Notes: a model not told the origin generated them from the letters alone. 64,000 nt of DNA from Sinomonas gamaensis (GCF_005876955.1 NZ_SSCL01000004.1:124001-188000), one strand, 5' to 3'. Positions 53,066 through 63,295 are shown, numbered from the stretch's first letter. Numbers and translations: made by a program.

Positions 53066-54001
53066 TCAGCAGAAGCCGGCGATGCCGTCCCAGGCATTTC
53101 CTGCGTCCGAGATCGTCTCGCGCTGGAAGTTCGCCTCGATGAGGCCGTACGGGCGGTCCGCCGCGTAGAAGACCTCATTGGGGTTGTCGAGCCCGAACGG
53201 GGTCAGGTCGACCACGAAGTGGTGCTTGTTCGGCGTGGAGAAGCGGATCTCGTCGATCTCCGGGTGCGCGTCCAGGACCTTCTGGGCCATCTGGAACAGC
53301 GTCTGCTGGAGCGCGTAGGAGTACCCCTCGGTGAAGCCCTCGAGAAGGAGGGCCTTGACGTCGTCGTACGCCTTGTTGAAATCAACCGTGCCGTTCGCGA
53401 TTGCCTCGTTGTTGTAGCGCCAGCGTGCCGAGACGTCAGTCGCAAGGATGCGGTCCGTGGTCTCCTGAAGGGTCGTGAAGCGGTCCTTCGGGTAGCCGAC
53501 GAAGCCGGATTCGGTGGACTTCAGGACCGTGAGGTCGTTGAGGCCCGAGATGACGTAGAGGTTGTCGCCGTCCTTCGTGACGACCGCGTTGCGAACCTCT
53601 TGGCCCTTCCGCACGAACGAGTGGTCGTGGCCCTCGCCGTGGGCGATGATGCGCTCCCAGGCGTACTGCTCGGCCTCCCAGCGGCCCCCGGTGACCCAGG
53701 CGAACTCTGACGTGAAGTGATTCGCGAGCCGGATGAGGAACTCCTCGGGGGAGCCGATGCCGTTCCGTGCGAAGCCGTAGACCGTGTTCTTCTGGGTGTC
53801 GGTCGGAACGACGTGGGCGTTGTCGCCGTCGAGATGCGCGGCCTCGAAATCGCCTCGGAGCTGCGAGGTGACGTTCAGGTCCTCGATCTCGTGGCGTGCA
53901 GTATCCCGGGTGATCTTGACGACCCGGACCTCGGCCTTGCCGTACTGGTTCTTGCCCAGCACGACCGCGCTCTTTGTGTTCTCAGTGGTGTTCTGCGCCA
54001 T
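53066..54001 (-). CDS. pucL: Urate oxidase (cofactor-free uricase)
   Basis: A 311-residue uricase that oxidises urate to 5-hydroxyisourate with O2. Two T-fold halves are seen; the KHHFVVDLTPFGLDN motif in the second half and the first-half NTVYGFARNGIGSPEEF region are conserved. It ends one third of the set OHCU decarboxylase - HIU hydrolase - uricase, transcribed leftward with 6 bp to the HIU hydrolase gene. The usual C-terminal peroxisomal-type signal is not relevant in bacteria; this one ends GFC. Confidence 0.95.
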   Translation of the reverse strand: MAQNTTENTKSAVVLGKNQYGKAEVRVVKITRDTARHEIEDLNVTSQLRGDFEAAHLDGDNAHVVPTDTQKNTVYGFARNGIGSPEEFLIRLANHFTSEFAWVTGGRWEAEQYAWERIIAHGEGHDHSFVRKGQEVRNAVVTKDGDNLYVISGLNDLTVLKSTESGFVGYPKDRFTTLQETTDRILATDVSARWRYNNEAIANGTVDFNKAYDDVKALLLEGFTEGYSYALQQTLFQMAQKVLDAHPEIDEIRFSTPNKHHFVVDLTPFGLDNPNEVFYAADRPYGLIEANFQRETISDAGNAWDGIAGFC

Positions 54002-54007
54002 GGCGCT

Positions 54008-54349
54008 TCAGCTCCCTCGGTATGTAGAAAAGGCGAATGGACTCAGCAGGAGCGGCACGTGGTAGTGAGCCTCGTTCTCGTTGACCGTGAAGGTCAGAGA
54101 AACCTCCGGGAAGAAGGTCTCCTGCCCGATGCCGGCGAAGTAGGCCCCAGTCGCGAACTGCAGGCGGTACGAGCCGCTCTGCAGGCGCTCCGGGCCGAGG
54201 TCTTTCACCCGCCCGTCGGCATCGGTGGTGCCCGTTCCAATCTGGGACCATGCCTCGCCGTCGCGGGCGTAGAGTTCGACGGCGACACCCGCAGCCGGCT
54301 TCCCGGCTGCGGTATCCAGAATGTGGGTGGTCACGTGGGAGACGCTCAT
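54008..54349 (-). CDS. pucM: 5-hydroxyisourate hydrolase (transthyretin-like)
   Basis: A 113-residue transthyretin-related enzyme that hydrolyses 5-hydroxyisourate to OHCU. The N-terminal SHVTTHILDTAAGKPA and the last four residues YRGS are the family signatures, with the active-site histidine in the first (H9 region) and His in EAHYHVPLLL. It forms a homotetramer in known cases. It overlaps the OHCU decarboxylase stop by 4 bp (ATGA), coupling the two consecutive steps. Confidence 0.95.
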   Translation of the reverse strand: MSVSHVTTHILDTAAGKPAAGVAVELYARDGEAWSQIGTGTTDADGRVKDLGPERLQSGSYRLQFATGAYFAGIGQETFFPEVSLTFTVNENEAHYHVPLLLSPFAFSTYRGS

Positions 54350-54930
54350 GAGCTCATGCTCCTCTCGCCGGGAACGCTCTGCTCCAGCAGGCTCTGCTTC
54401 AGCAGGCTCTGCTTCAGACGGAGCACGGCGATCTCGCGGAGCTGCTGTGCGACGACGGGCTCCTCCTGCTCGGGCGTGTGGCCCAGGCGCTCGTGGAGGG
54501 CGGCGAGCATCTCGTCGGCCGTTCGGCCAGCGGCGCGGATCAGGAAGACCCGGCCGAATTTCTCTTCATAGGCGCGGTTCCCCTCGGCCAGCGCAGCGAT
54601 CGTGCCGGCATCGCGCTCGTCCACACCGGACTGCTCGTTGCGGGACATCGATGCCTCGGTGGACTTGCCGCTGACCCTTTCGCCAATGCGGGGATGGTGC
54701 GCGAGGGCGCCCTCGAGTTCCGCGGAGGTGAAGGGGTCGGCTGCTGTGCGCGCGGTGTCGAGGAGGTCGTCCAAGCTCGCGAAGGGGCGGGCGGAAATGA
54801 CCTCATCGATCCAGCGGGGCACGTCAAGGCAAGGCTTCAGGAGCTCTCGTGCCTCTTCGGCGGGGGCGGCGTTGAACTGTTCAAGCAACATGGCTTGTCG
54901 GGTCCTCAACTGCTCAATGCTGGCATCCAC
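54346..54930 (-). CDS. uraD: OHCU decarboxylase
   Basis: A 194-residue 2-oxo-4-hydroxy-4-carboxy-5-ureidoimidazoline decarboxylase, giving S-allantoin. The family motif HHPRIGE is at 78-84, with H79 catalytic; SRNEQSGV(D) follows. The start is GTG 54930. Near the C-terminus three 15-bp DNA repeats (54376-54420) encode a short repeated SLL(K/E)Q pattern, an addition not needed for activity. It is the first gene of the urate operon; a tripartite inverted repeat lies directly upstream. Confidence 0.93.
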   Translation of the reverse strand: MDASIEQLRTRQAMLLEQFNAAPAEEARELLKPCLDVPRWIDEVISARPFASLDDLLDTARTAADPFTSAELEGALAHHPRIGERVSGKSTEASMSRNEQSGVDERDAGTIAALAEGNRAYEEKFGRVFLIRAAGRTADEMLAALHERLGHTPEQEEPVVAQQLREIAVLRLKQSLLKQSLLEQSVPGERSMSS

Positions 54931-54940
54931 GGTGACGGCT

Positions 54941-54979
54941 ATACGGAACGTCGGTTTCTTTGGTTCCGTATCGTGGAAC
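54941..54979. promoter_or_regulatory. Tripartite GGAAC/GTTCC operator upstream of urate operon
   Basis: ATACGGAAC (54941-54949) and GTTCCGTAT (54963-54971) form a perfect 9-bp inverted repeat with a 13-bp spacer; GTTCC (54963-54967) also pairs with GGAAC (54975-54979) with a 7-bp spacer. It lies 11-49 bp before the OHCU decarboxylase start. It is a probable repressor site for a purine-responsive regulator not present in the window. Confidence 0.6.
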
Positions 54980-55110
54980 TGTTATTTCAGCATGTGTAAA
55001 TATTCTGGGGGACGCTCATGTGATTGTCAACACCCTAGCGTGTGATCCACTCCGCTTGGGGTCGTCGCCGTGTTCCTGTCCGGTTCTAGGCGACGCGAAG
55101 CACGAAAAGA

Positions 55111-55134
55111 GGGGCCCCGGATGTCCGGAGCCCC
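55111..55134 (-). terminator. Terminator hairpin after bcp
   Basis: GGGGC-C-CCGGA (55111-55121) pairs with TCCGG-A-GCCCC (55124-55134), one mismatch, 27 bp after the bcp stop. It would end the hyi-glxR-gcl-glxK-allB-bcp transcript. Confidence 0.7.
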
Positions 55135-55160
55135 CCAAGATCGGGTGGAACGCGAAGGGA

Positions 55161-55634
55161 CTAGACGCCCAGGCGCTCCCGCAGGGCGGCGACGTGGCCG
55201 TCGGCCTTCACGTTGTAGTCGATCGACTCAATGGTCCCGTCGGGGGCCACAACAGCGGTCGAACGGAGGATGCCGTCCACGACCTCGCCCTTGACGATCT
55301 TCTCGCCCCACGCGCCCCACTCCTTGGCGACGGCAGCACCGTCGTCCGCGAGCAGCGGGAAGGTGAGGCTGTAGTCGTCAGCGAACGAGGCGATGGCCTC
55401 CACAGGATCGGGCGAGATGCCCACAACGCTCACTCCGGCCGCGTTGAGGGCGTCAAGGCTGTCGCGGAAGTCGCAGGCCTCCGTGGTGCAGCCCGGCGTC
55501 GCGGCCTGGGGGTAGAAGTACACGACGACGCGCCGGCCGCGGTAGTCCGAGAGCGAGACGTCCTTCCCGGACGCGTCCGGAAGCGTGAAGTCCGGTGCCT
55601 GCTGCCCCGCAGCGAGCTTCGTGGTGGTTGTCAT
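55161..55634 (-). CDS. bcp: Thioredoxin-dependent peroxiredoxin (BCP/PrxQ)
   Basis: A 157-residue atypical 2-Cys peroxiredoxin that reduces peroxides. The peroxidatic cysteine C49 (TPGCTTEAC) and resolving cysteine C54 are five residues apart, as in the BCP group. ATG 55634 follows AGGAGG, 22 bp after the allantoinase stop on the same strand. With a terminator only after bcp, it appears to be the last gene of the allantoin/glyoxylate operon. As uricase makes H2O2, co-expression would be sensible; that link is inference. Confidence 0.92.
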   Translation of the reverse strand: MTTTTKLAAGQQAPDFTLPDASGKDVSLSDYRGRRVVVYFYPQAATPGCTTEACDFRDSLDALNAAGVSVVGISPDPVEAIASFADDYSLTFPLLADDGAAVAKEWGAWGEKIVKGEVVDGILRSTAVVAPDGTIESIDYNVKADGHVAALRERLGV

Positions 55635-55656
55635 AGTTCCTCCTGGGAAGATCGAA

Positions 55657-57000
55657 TCAGGCCGTGCCGCGGCGAATCAGCTGCCCCTTCGGTTCGCTGA
55701 AATCCACCTCGGTGCCGCGCACGAAGGTGCGGCGCACCACGCCAGAGAGGGTCTTTCCCTGATACGGCGTGATGTGGTTCTTGTGGTAAAGCTTGTCCGC
55801 GTCGACGACGAACGCCTCGTCCGCCGCGAAGATCGCGAGGTCCGCATCGTACCCCGGGGCGAGCGTCCCCTTCCGCTGGAGCCGTGCGAGCTCGGCAGGC
55901 TTGCGCCCCATCCACTCGACGACGCGCTCGAGCGGGATGCCCCGCCGACGGGCCTCGGTCCAGATGATCGGCAGGCCCAGCTGGAGCGACGCGACGCCGC
56001 CCCAGGCCACGCCGAAGTCGCCGTTCTCGAGGTCCTTCAGGTCGACGGTGCTGGGGGAGTGGTCCGAGACGATGCAGTCGATGGTCCCGTCCTCCAGGCC
56101 CTTCCACAGCAGCTCCCGGTTGGAGGCTTCGCGGATCGGCGGGCAGCACTTGAACGCGGTCGCGCCGTTCGGGATCTCCTCGGCCAGCAGCGTGAGGTAA
56201 TGCGGGCACGTTTCGACGGTGAGCTTGACGCCATCGCGCTTCGCCGTGGCGATCATCGCGAGGGCGTCCGACGACGACAGGTGCAGAATGTGGGCACGAG
56301 CACCGGTCCAGCGGGCCCGTTCGATCACCTCGGCGATCGCAACGTTCTCCGCGCCCCGTGGCCGCGAGTGCAGGAAGCTCTCGTAGACGTCGCCCTCGGG
56401 GTTCGGCGCGTGGTCGATGGCGCGCGAATCCTCCGCGTGGACGATCATGAGCCCGTCGAACGAGGCGATCTCCGCGAGGTCCTTCTCCAGCTCGTCGACG
56501 TCCAAGTGCGGGAACTCGTCGACGCCCGAGTGCAGCAGGAAGCACTTGAAGCCGAACACGCCCTCATCGTGAAGGGCGCGCAGGTCACCGGTATTCCCCG
56601 GGATCGCGCCGCCCCAGAAGCCGACGTCCACGAAGGACTGCGTCTCCGCGGCCGCCCGCTTCACCCTGAGCGCGTCGACGTTGACGGTCGGGGGGATGCT
56701 GTTGAGCGGCATGTCGATGATGGTGGTGACGCCTCCGGCGGCGGCGGCGCGGGTCGCCGAGGCGAAGCCCTCCCACTCGGTGCGGCCGGGCTCGTTCACG
56801 TGCACGTGGCTGTCCACGAGGCCGGGGATGAGCGTCTCGTCGTCGGCGAGCTCGATGACCTCGCGGCCCGCGAGCCCATTGCCGAGCGGCTCGAGCGCGA
56901 CGATCCGCCCGTCCATGATGCCTACTTCGCGCGGCGCGATGCCGGCCGTGGTGAGCACGCGCTGCCCGCGGATGACCAGATCGAATCCGGTGTCAGTCAT
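55657..57000 (-). CDS. allB: Allantoinase
   Basis: A 447-residue cyclic amidohydrolase that opens allantoin to allantoate. Binuclear metal site: H65 and H67 in DSHVHVNEPGR, carboxylated K152 in FKCFLLHSG, H188 in IVHAEDS, H240 region in HILHLSS, and aspartate in SDHSP. Dihydropyrimidinase and dihydroorotase are relatives, but the surrounding genes favour AllB. It overlaps the glycerate kinase stop by ATGA, coupling it to the glyoxylate branch. Confidence 0.93.
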   Translation of the reverse strand: MTDTGFDLVIRGQRVLTTAGIAPREVGIMDGRIVALEPLGNGLAGREVIELADDETLIPGLVDSHVHVNEPGRTEWEGFASATRAAAAGGVTTIIDMPLNSIPPTVNVDALRVKRAAAETQSFVDVGFWGGAIPGNTGDLRALHDEGVFGFKCFLLHSGVDEFPHLDVDELEKDLAEIASFDGLMIVHAEDSRAIDHAPNPEGDVYESFLHSRPRGAENVAIAEVIERARWTGARAHILHLSSSDALAMIATAKRDGVKLTVETCPHYLTLLAEEIPNGATAFKCCPPIREASNRELLWKGLEDGTIDCIVSDHSPSTVDLKDLENGDFGVAWGGVASLQLGLPIIWTEARRRGIPLERVVEWMGRKPAELARLQRKGTLAPGYDADLAIFAADEAFVVDADKLYHKNHITPYQGKTLSGVVRRTFVRGTEVDFSEPKGQLIRRGTA

Positions 57001-58202
57001 CGCACAGTTTCCTTCCTGCTGTCAGTGTCAACGTTAGTGAGGGGGTCCGACGTTCCCGCAAGCGCCCCCTGAAGGCCCGCCCCGATGAGGCGACCCGCCT
57101 CCCGCACGAGGCGACGTGCTTCGCGGAGGCACACCTCGACGTCGCCCTCCAGGTCCGTCAGGGCGTGGACGGCGGAGAACCCGGCTCCGCGCAGCGTCGC
57201 CTCGTCGAGGAGGGTCCGCCCGCAGACAGCGACGACGGGAACGCCGAGCGCCCGGCCGGTGGAAGCGACCCCGACTGGAGCCTTGCCGGCGAGCGACTGG
57301 GCGTCGAGACTGCCTTCGCCCGTGACGACGAGCGCTGCCCCCTCGAGCTTGTGCCGCAGGCCCGTGAATTCGACGACGACGTCGATCCCGCGCCTCCTGT
57401 GGGCACCGAGGGCAAGCGCCGCGTACCCCACGCCGCCCGCTGCCCCGGCCCCAGGGGCATCCTTGGCCGCAACGGTGCGGGCGCCCATCTCGCGGCCCAA
57501 GACCTCGGCGAACCGGGCCAGCGCGGCGTCGAGCTCGGCGACGTCCGCCGGTGTTGCGCCCTTCTGCGGGCCGAACACGGCGGCAGCGCCGCGCTCGCCG
57601 AGAAGGGGATTGTCGACGTCGGCCGCGAGAATCAGGGTTGACCCGTCCAGACGAGCGTCGAGCCCGGAGAGATCAGCCTCGGCGATGCGGGCGAGAGCGG
57701 CCCCTCCGAGCGGGAGCTCGTTGCCGCCGTCGTCCGTGAAGCGCGCGCCGAGGCCTTGGAGCATGCCCGCGCCGCCGTCGGTGCAGGCGCTGCCGCCGAC
57801 GCCGAGGATAATCTCGCGGGCGCCCGCGTCGAGCGCGGCGCGGATGAGTTGGCCCGTCCCGAGGCTCGTGGCGTTTCGGGCATCCTTGATGCCCCCGGGA
57901 AGCACGTCGAGGCCCGAGGCGGCGGCCATTTCGACGACGGCACGGCACCGGCTAGCAGAGGAGGCATCCACGGCGAACTCCGCCGTGAGCGGCTCGCCGG
58001 TAGGGCCGGAGACGCGCGCTCGGCGCGGGGAGAACCCCGCGCCGAGCGCCGCACCCACGGTGCCCTCGCCGCCGTCGGCCACGGGGACCAGGATCAGGTC
58101 CGCCCCGGGAAGCACCTCGCGGAGGCCCTCCGCGAGTGCGTCCGCGACCTCCGGGGCGGTGAGGGATCCCTTGAACTTGTCCGGTGCGAGGACGATCTTC
58201 AT
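56997..58202 (-). CDS. glxK: Glycerate 2-kinase
   Basis: A 401-residue GarK/GlxK-type kinase that phosphorylates glycerate. The N-terminal KIVLAPDKFKGSLTA and the glycine-rich LGVGGSACTDGGAGML segment are characteristic, as are DVDNPLLGERGAAAVFGPQKG (in two parts) and GEGSLDAQS. ATG follows AAGGAA. It takes the glycerate from GlxR to 2-phosphoglycerate, feeding glycolysis. It is in the operon gcl-glxK-allB, 15 bp after gcl and overlapping allB. Confidence 0.93.
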   Translation of the reverse strand: MKIVLAPDKFKGSLTAPEVADALAEGLREVLPGADLILVPVADGGEGTVGAALGAGFSPRRARVSGPTGEPLTAEFAVDASSASRCRAVVEMAAASGLDVLPGGIKDARNATSLGTGQLIRAALDAGAREIILGVGGSACTDGGAGMLQGLGARFTDDGGNELPLGGAALARIAEADLSGLDARLDGSTLILAADVDNPLLGERGAAAVFGPQKGATPADVAELDAALARFAEVLGREMGARTVAAKDAPGAGAAGGVGYAALALGAHRRRGIDVVVEFTGLRHKLEGAALVVTGEGSLDAQSLAGKAPVGVASTGRALGVPVVAVCGRTLLDEATLRGAGFSAVHALTDLEGDVEVCLREARRLVREAGRLIGAGLQGALAGTSDPLTNVDTDSRKETVR

Positions 58203-58217
58203 GCTGGTTCCTTCGAT

Positions 58218-60005
<1,788 letters not shown>

Positions 60006-60016
60006 GTCGGTGCTCC

Positions 60017-60895
60017 TTAATTCTTTCCGGAAAGTTCGTTGGTGAGCTTGAAGAGCCCCGAGTGGTCCAGGCCGCCGTCGCCGCGGGCCACAAGCGCCGA
60101 GACGAGCTGCGCGACCGCCGCGCCGAGCGGAACCACGACGCCGGCCTCGCGGGCGGCGGAGGTGACGATGCCCAGGTCCTTGTTGTGGAGGGCGAGGCGG
60201 AAGCCCGGGTCGAAGTTGCGGTCCAGCATCTTCTGGCCCTTCTGGTCCAGGACCTTGGAGCCGGCGAGGCCTCCGCCGAGGACCTTGAGCGCGGCGTCGG
60301 TGTCCACGCCGTAGGCCTCGAGGAAGACGATGGCCTCTGAGAGGGCCTGGATGTTCACCGCGACGATGAGCTGGTTCGCGGCCTTGACGGTTTGGCCGGA
60401 GCCGGAGGGTCCCACGTGGACGATCGTCTTGCCGACGGCGTCCAGGACCGGCTGCGCGGCGGCGAAGTCCTCGGCGGAGCCGCCGACCATGATCGACAGG
60501 ACCGCGTCGATGGCGCCCTGCTCGCCGCCGGAGACCGGGGCGTCGAGGGACCGGATCCCGGCCTGCCGCGCCTGGTCGGCGAGGCGGACGGCGACGTCGG
60601 GCCGGATCGAGGAGGCGTCAATCCACAGGGCCCCTTCCTTGGCGTTCGCGAAGACGCCCTCGGGGCCGGTCACGACGGCCTCGACGTCGGGGGAGTCCGG
60701 CACCATGGTGATGACGACGTCGGCATCCGTGACCGCCTCGGCAATGCTGGCCGCGCGCTTGCCGCCCTCGCTGACGAGCTTCTCGATCTTGTCCTGGCTG
60801 CGGTTGTAGCCGGTGACCTGATGCCCGGCCTTGACGAGGTTCACGGCCATGGGGAGGCCCATGATGCCGAGACCGATGACTGCAACGTTGCTCAT
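60017..60895 (-). CDS. glxR: Tartronate semialdehyde reductase
   Basis: A 292-residue beta-hydroxyacid dehydrogenase that reduces tartronate semialdehyde to glycerate. Cofactor motif [10 protein letters not shown] (8-17), DAPVSGG (118-124) and catalytic K171 in [10 protein letters not shown] are as expected for GarR/GlxR. ATG 60895 follows AGGAGAG; the longer frame from 61237 overlaps hyi and is rejected. It is a paralogue of mmsB in the same window but is fixed to this role by its neighbours. Confidence 0.93.
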   Translation of the reverse strand: MSNVAVIGLGIMGLPMAVNLVKAGHQVTGYNRSQDKIEKLVSEGGKRAASIAEAVTDADVVITMVPDSPDVEAVVTGPEGVFANAKEGALWIDASSIRPDVAVRLADQARQAGIRSLDAPVSGGEQGAIDAVLSIMVGGSAEDFAAAQPVLDAVGKTIVHVGPSGSGQTVKAANQLIVAVNIQALSEAIVFLEAYGVDTDAALKVLGGGLAGSKVLDQKGQKMLDRNFDPGFRLALHNKDLGIVTSAAREAGVVVPLGAAVAQLVSALVARGDGGLDHSGLFKLTNELSGKN

Positions 60896-60929
60896 GTTCT
60901 CTCCTGAAGGTGTTTCGTCGTGGTGCGGC

Positions 60930-61724
60930 TCAGCCGGCGACCGGGCGGATGGCCCACTGGAAGGCTTGGGCGGCGGGCGCCTTGTACTCGAGGCCGATGT
61001 AGCCCGCGTAGCCGAGCTCCCGGGAGCGGGCGATCCACTCGCCCAGGGGGAGTTCGCCGGTGCCGGGGGCACCGCGGCCGGGATTGTCGGCGATCTGGAT
61101 GTGGCCGAAGTCCTTGGCGTGCTGCTCGATGACGGCCGGGACGTCGTCGCCGTTGACCGCGAGGTGGTAGAAGTCCGCGAGGAGCTTGATGTTCTCGGCC
61201 CCGGCAGCCTGCACCTTGCCGATGACGGCGAGGGCATCGGCGGCCGTCTTCAGCGGGTAGGCGGGGGTGCCGGAGACCGGCTCGAGCAGCACTGTTCCGC
61301 CGATCGCCGCGACCCCCTGGGCGGCCGCGACGAGGTTCTCCAGTGCGAGCTCGTCCTGCTCTTCAGGCGTGGAATCTTCGAGGCGGTTGCCGTAGAGGGC
61401 GTTGAAGGCCTTGGTGCCGAGCCGTTTGCCGATGGCGACGACGACGTCGATGTTGTCCTTGAACTCCCTGCCGCGGCCCGTCCACGACACGAGGCCGCGG
61501 TCGCCGCCGGGCATGTCGCCCGCGAAGAAGTTCAGCCCGCTGAGCTGGACGCCCGCGTCCTGGACGGCCGTGACGAAGGCATCGACGTCGCCGTCGGCGG
61601 GGACGGCCTCGGTGAAGGGCCACCAGAATTCCACCGCGTCGAACCCAGCGGCCTTGGCCGCCGCGGGGCGCTCCAGGAGCGGAAGCTCGGTCAGCAGGAT
61701 CGAGCAGTTCACCGTGTACGTCAT
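60930..61724 (-). CDS. hyi: Hydroxypyruvate isomerase
   Basis: A 264-residue TIM-barrel isomerase that interconverts hydroxypyruvate and tartronate semialdehyde. Metal-binding acidic residues fall in LLEPVSGTP, LADFYHLAVN, HIQIADNPGRGAPGTGE and the C-terminal GLEYKAP. ATG 61724 follows GGAAGG; the earlier ATG at 61745 adds seven residues before it and is less likely. It is the first gene of hyi-glxR-gcl-glxK-allB-bcp, with a promoter about 60 bp upstream. Confidence 0.9.
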   Translation of the reverse strand: MTYTVNCSILLTELPLLERPAAAKAAGFDAVEFWWPFTEAVPADGDVDAFVTAVQDAGVQLSGLNFFAGDMPGGDRGLVSWTGRGREFKDNIDVVVAIGKRLGTKAFNALYGNRLEDSTPEEQDELALENLVAAAQGVAAIGGTVLLEPVSGTPAYPLKTAADALAVIGKVQAAGAENIKLLADFYHLAVNGDDVPAVIEQHAKDFGHIQIADNPGRGAPGTGELPLGEWIARSRELGYAGYIGLEYKAPAAQAFQWAIRPVAG

Positions 61725-61782
61725 TGTCGCAGCCTTCCTGTTCATCTTTCACATTGCGGAAGAAGAATTTCTCTTGATGAAA

Positions 61783-61812
61783 AGTGTAGGTGGCGATCGT
61801 GAGCGTGGTCAA
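61783..61812 (-). promoter_or_regulatory. Promoter of the hyi-glxR-gcl-glxK-allB-bcp operon
   Basis: On the minus strand, -35 TTGACC (61812-61807), 18-bp spacer, -10 TACACT (61788-61783). The leader of about 50 nt to ATG 61724 is AT-rich for this genome. GTGA-N6-TCAA, one base from a CRP-like site, overlaps the spacer and -35 on the plus strand. This promoter and the repeat at 61853-62000 take up the gene-free stretch 61725-62065. Confidence 0.6.
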
Positions 61813-61852
61813 CCCCGGTATACCGAGTGCGAGCGTCAGCATGCTTTCCGAT

Positions 61853-62000
61853 CTCCCCAGTTCTTGAACCGGGCTCCCCAGCTTCCGCGGCGGCGTGGAG
61901 GATTGGGCCCGTTCCCCGGGCCTCCTCGTCTTCTCCCGCTTGCGCCGCGACGCGTCTCAGCACTGAGGAACTGGGGAGGTCGGCGTGGAAGGTGGGGAGC
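61853..62000. repeat. Interleaved inverted repeats in hyi / hypothetical gene gap
   Basis: Arm A CTCCCCAGTTC (61853-61863) matches A' GAACTGGGGAG (61968-61978). Arm B GCTCCCCAGCTTCC (61873-61886) matches B' GGAAGGTGGGGAGC (61987-62000), 13 of 14 bp. The order A-B-A'-B' is crossing rather than nested. The A and B arms share CTCCCCAG, so other pairings are possible. Function unknown. Confidence 0.75.
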
Positions 62001-62065
62001 TCGGTTGGGGTCGCGGGACCTTGGACCACTGGCTTTTCGCCCTGAGCACGGGCAACAATGACCGT

Positions 62066-62314
62066 ATGGCTAGCTATGTGGGGGCGGAACGCGCCTCGAG
62101 CACTGACCCCCGCGACTGGGGACGGGCACTTGCGGTTGCCCTCGACCGACTTCTGGAAGCCGCGCGGACCGACGGACGGTACGCGCAGCACGAGCACCTC
62201 TGCGGGGTGGACCTGGTCCTCCGGATCGAGGAGGACGGCGACGGCGCCAAGGTCGCGGTGCGGTGGGTGCCGGAAGACGACGACCTCGACGAACCGGAGA
62301 AGCTCGCCGGCTGA
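62066..62314 (+). CDS. Small acidic hypothetical protein
   Basis: An 82-residue soluble protein with an amphipathic helical middle (WGRALAVALDRLLEAARTD) and an acidic C-terminus (EDDDLDEPEKLAG). I do not recognise it. No clear ribosome binding site precedes the ATG at 62066; AACAAT lies 6 nt upstream, close to the leaderless spacing of other genes here. It is the only plus-strand gene in the urate region and ends in a strong hairpin shared with the convergent allE transcript. Confidence 0.6.
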   Translation: MASYVGAERASSTDPRDWGRALAVALDRLLEAARTDGRYAQHEHLCGVDLVLRIEEDGDGAKVAVRWVPEDDDLDEPEKLAG

Positions 62315-62359
62315 GCGGGCGAGAGCCGGAGTTGGGTACCGCTGCGTTGCGTTAAACAG

Positions 62360-62393
62360 CTCCGCCCCCGGTGTTGCGCGACCGGGGGCGGAG
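62360..62393. terminator. Perfect hairpin after hypothetical gene
   Basis: CTCCGCCCCCGGT (62360-62372), 8-nt loop, ACCGGGGGCGGAG (62381-62393): a perfect 13-bp stem 46 bp past the hypothetical gene. A second stem, ACGACGGCG (62400-62408) with CGCCGTCGT (62438-62446), follows. Confidence 0.75.
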
Positions 62394-62454
62394 GTGGGTA
62401 CGACGGCGCAGGGCGGCTCAGTGCCAGTCCTGCCCCACGCCGTCGTGCTTGAGG

Positions 62455-62471
62455 GGCCCGCACAGCGGGCC
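62455..62471 (-). terminator. Terminator hairpin after allE
   Basis: GGCCCGC-ACA-GCGGGCC: a 7-bp perfect stem, 15 bp past the allE stop on the minus strand. Confidence 0.6.
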
Positions 62472-62485
62472 GTGGGGACAAGGCG

Positions 62486-63295
62486 TCAGGTGAGGCGGAT
62501 CTGCCGGTTGACGTCCTTGTACAGGAGGTAGCGGAAGCGGCCGGGCCCGCCCGCGTAGCACGCCTGGGGGCAGAAGGCCCGCAGCCACATGAAGTCACCG
62601 GCCTCGACCTCGACCCAGTCGTCGTTGAGGCGGTAGACAGCCTTGCCCTCGAGGACGAAGAGGCCGTGCTCCATCACGTGGGTCTCGGCGAACGGGATCG
62701 TGCCGCCGGGCTCGAACGTCACGATGTTCACGTGCATGTCGTGCGCGAGGTCGCTCGGGTCGACGAAGCGCGTAGTCGACCAGACGCCGTTGACGTTCGG
62801 CATCGGCGTGGGCTCCACCTCCTTGTCGCTGGTGACGAAGCTCTTCGCCTCGTAGCCCTCGAGCCGCTCGTACGCCTTGCGGATCCATTGGAATGAGGCG
62901 ATGTCCTCGGAGTCGTTCGCCACGGACCACTCCGCACCTGCGGCGAGGTAGGCGTAGCCGCCCTCCTCGAGGTGGTGGGTCTCGCCGTCGAGCGTCAGGG
63001 TGAGCCTGCCCTTGGTGAGGAACACCACGCCCTCGACGCCCGCCTCAGGCTCGGGCTTCTTCGAGCCGCCGCCAGGGCCCACCTCGACGATGAGCTGGGA
63101 GAACGTCGTGGCGAAGCCTGCGATGGGACGCGCGATGATCCACGAGCGGGTGTTCTCCCAGCCGGGGAGGATGCTCGTGACGATGTCGCGCAGCACGCCC
63201 TTGGGGATGACCGTGTAGGCCTCCTTGACGATCGCGCGGTCGGTGAGGAGCTGGGTCTGCGGCGGCAGGCCGCCCTCGGGGTAGAAGTAGCTCAT
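62486..63295 (-). CDS. allE: (S)-ureidoglycine aminohydrolase
   Basis: A 269-residue bicupin that releases ammonia from S-ureidoglycine to give S-ureidoglycolate. The first cupin (about 55-130) has KPEPEAGVEGVVFLTKG; the second (about 185-260) holds the Mn ligands in FAETHVMEHGLFVLEG and the late FCPQACYAGG. Length and motifs match AllE/YlbA. Its start overlaps the stop of the upstream gene by 4 bp (ATGA), so the two products are linked. It depends on ureidoglycine from an allantoate amidohydrolase, which is not in the window. Confidence 0.92.
   Translation of the reverse strand: MSYFYPEGGLPPQTQLLTDRAIVKEAYTVIPKGVLRDIVTSILPGWENTRSWIIARPIAGFATTFSQLIVEVGPGGGSKKPEPEAGVEGVVFLTKGRLTLTLDGETHHLEEGGYAYLAAGAEWSVANDSEDIASFQWIRKAYERLEGYEAKSFVTSDKEVEPTPMPNVNGVWSTTRFVDPSDLAHDMHVNIVTFEPGGTIPFAETHVMEHGLFVLEGKAVYRLNDDWVEVEAGDFMWLRAFCPQACYAGGPGRFRYLLYKDVNRQIRLT

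Noticed and set aside
60020-60040. CTTTCCGGAAAG palindrome between gcl and glxR as an operator
   Set aside because: It is part of the glxR C-terminal codons within a tight operon (11-bp gap), so symmetry is probably accidental.
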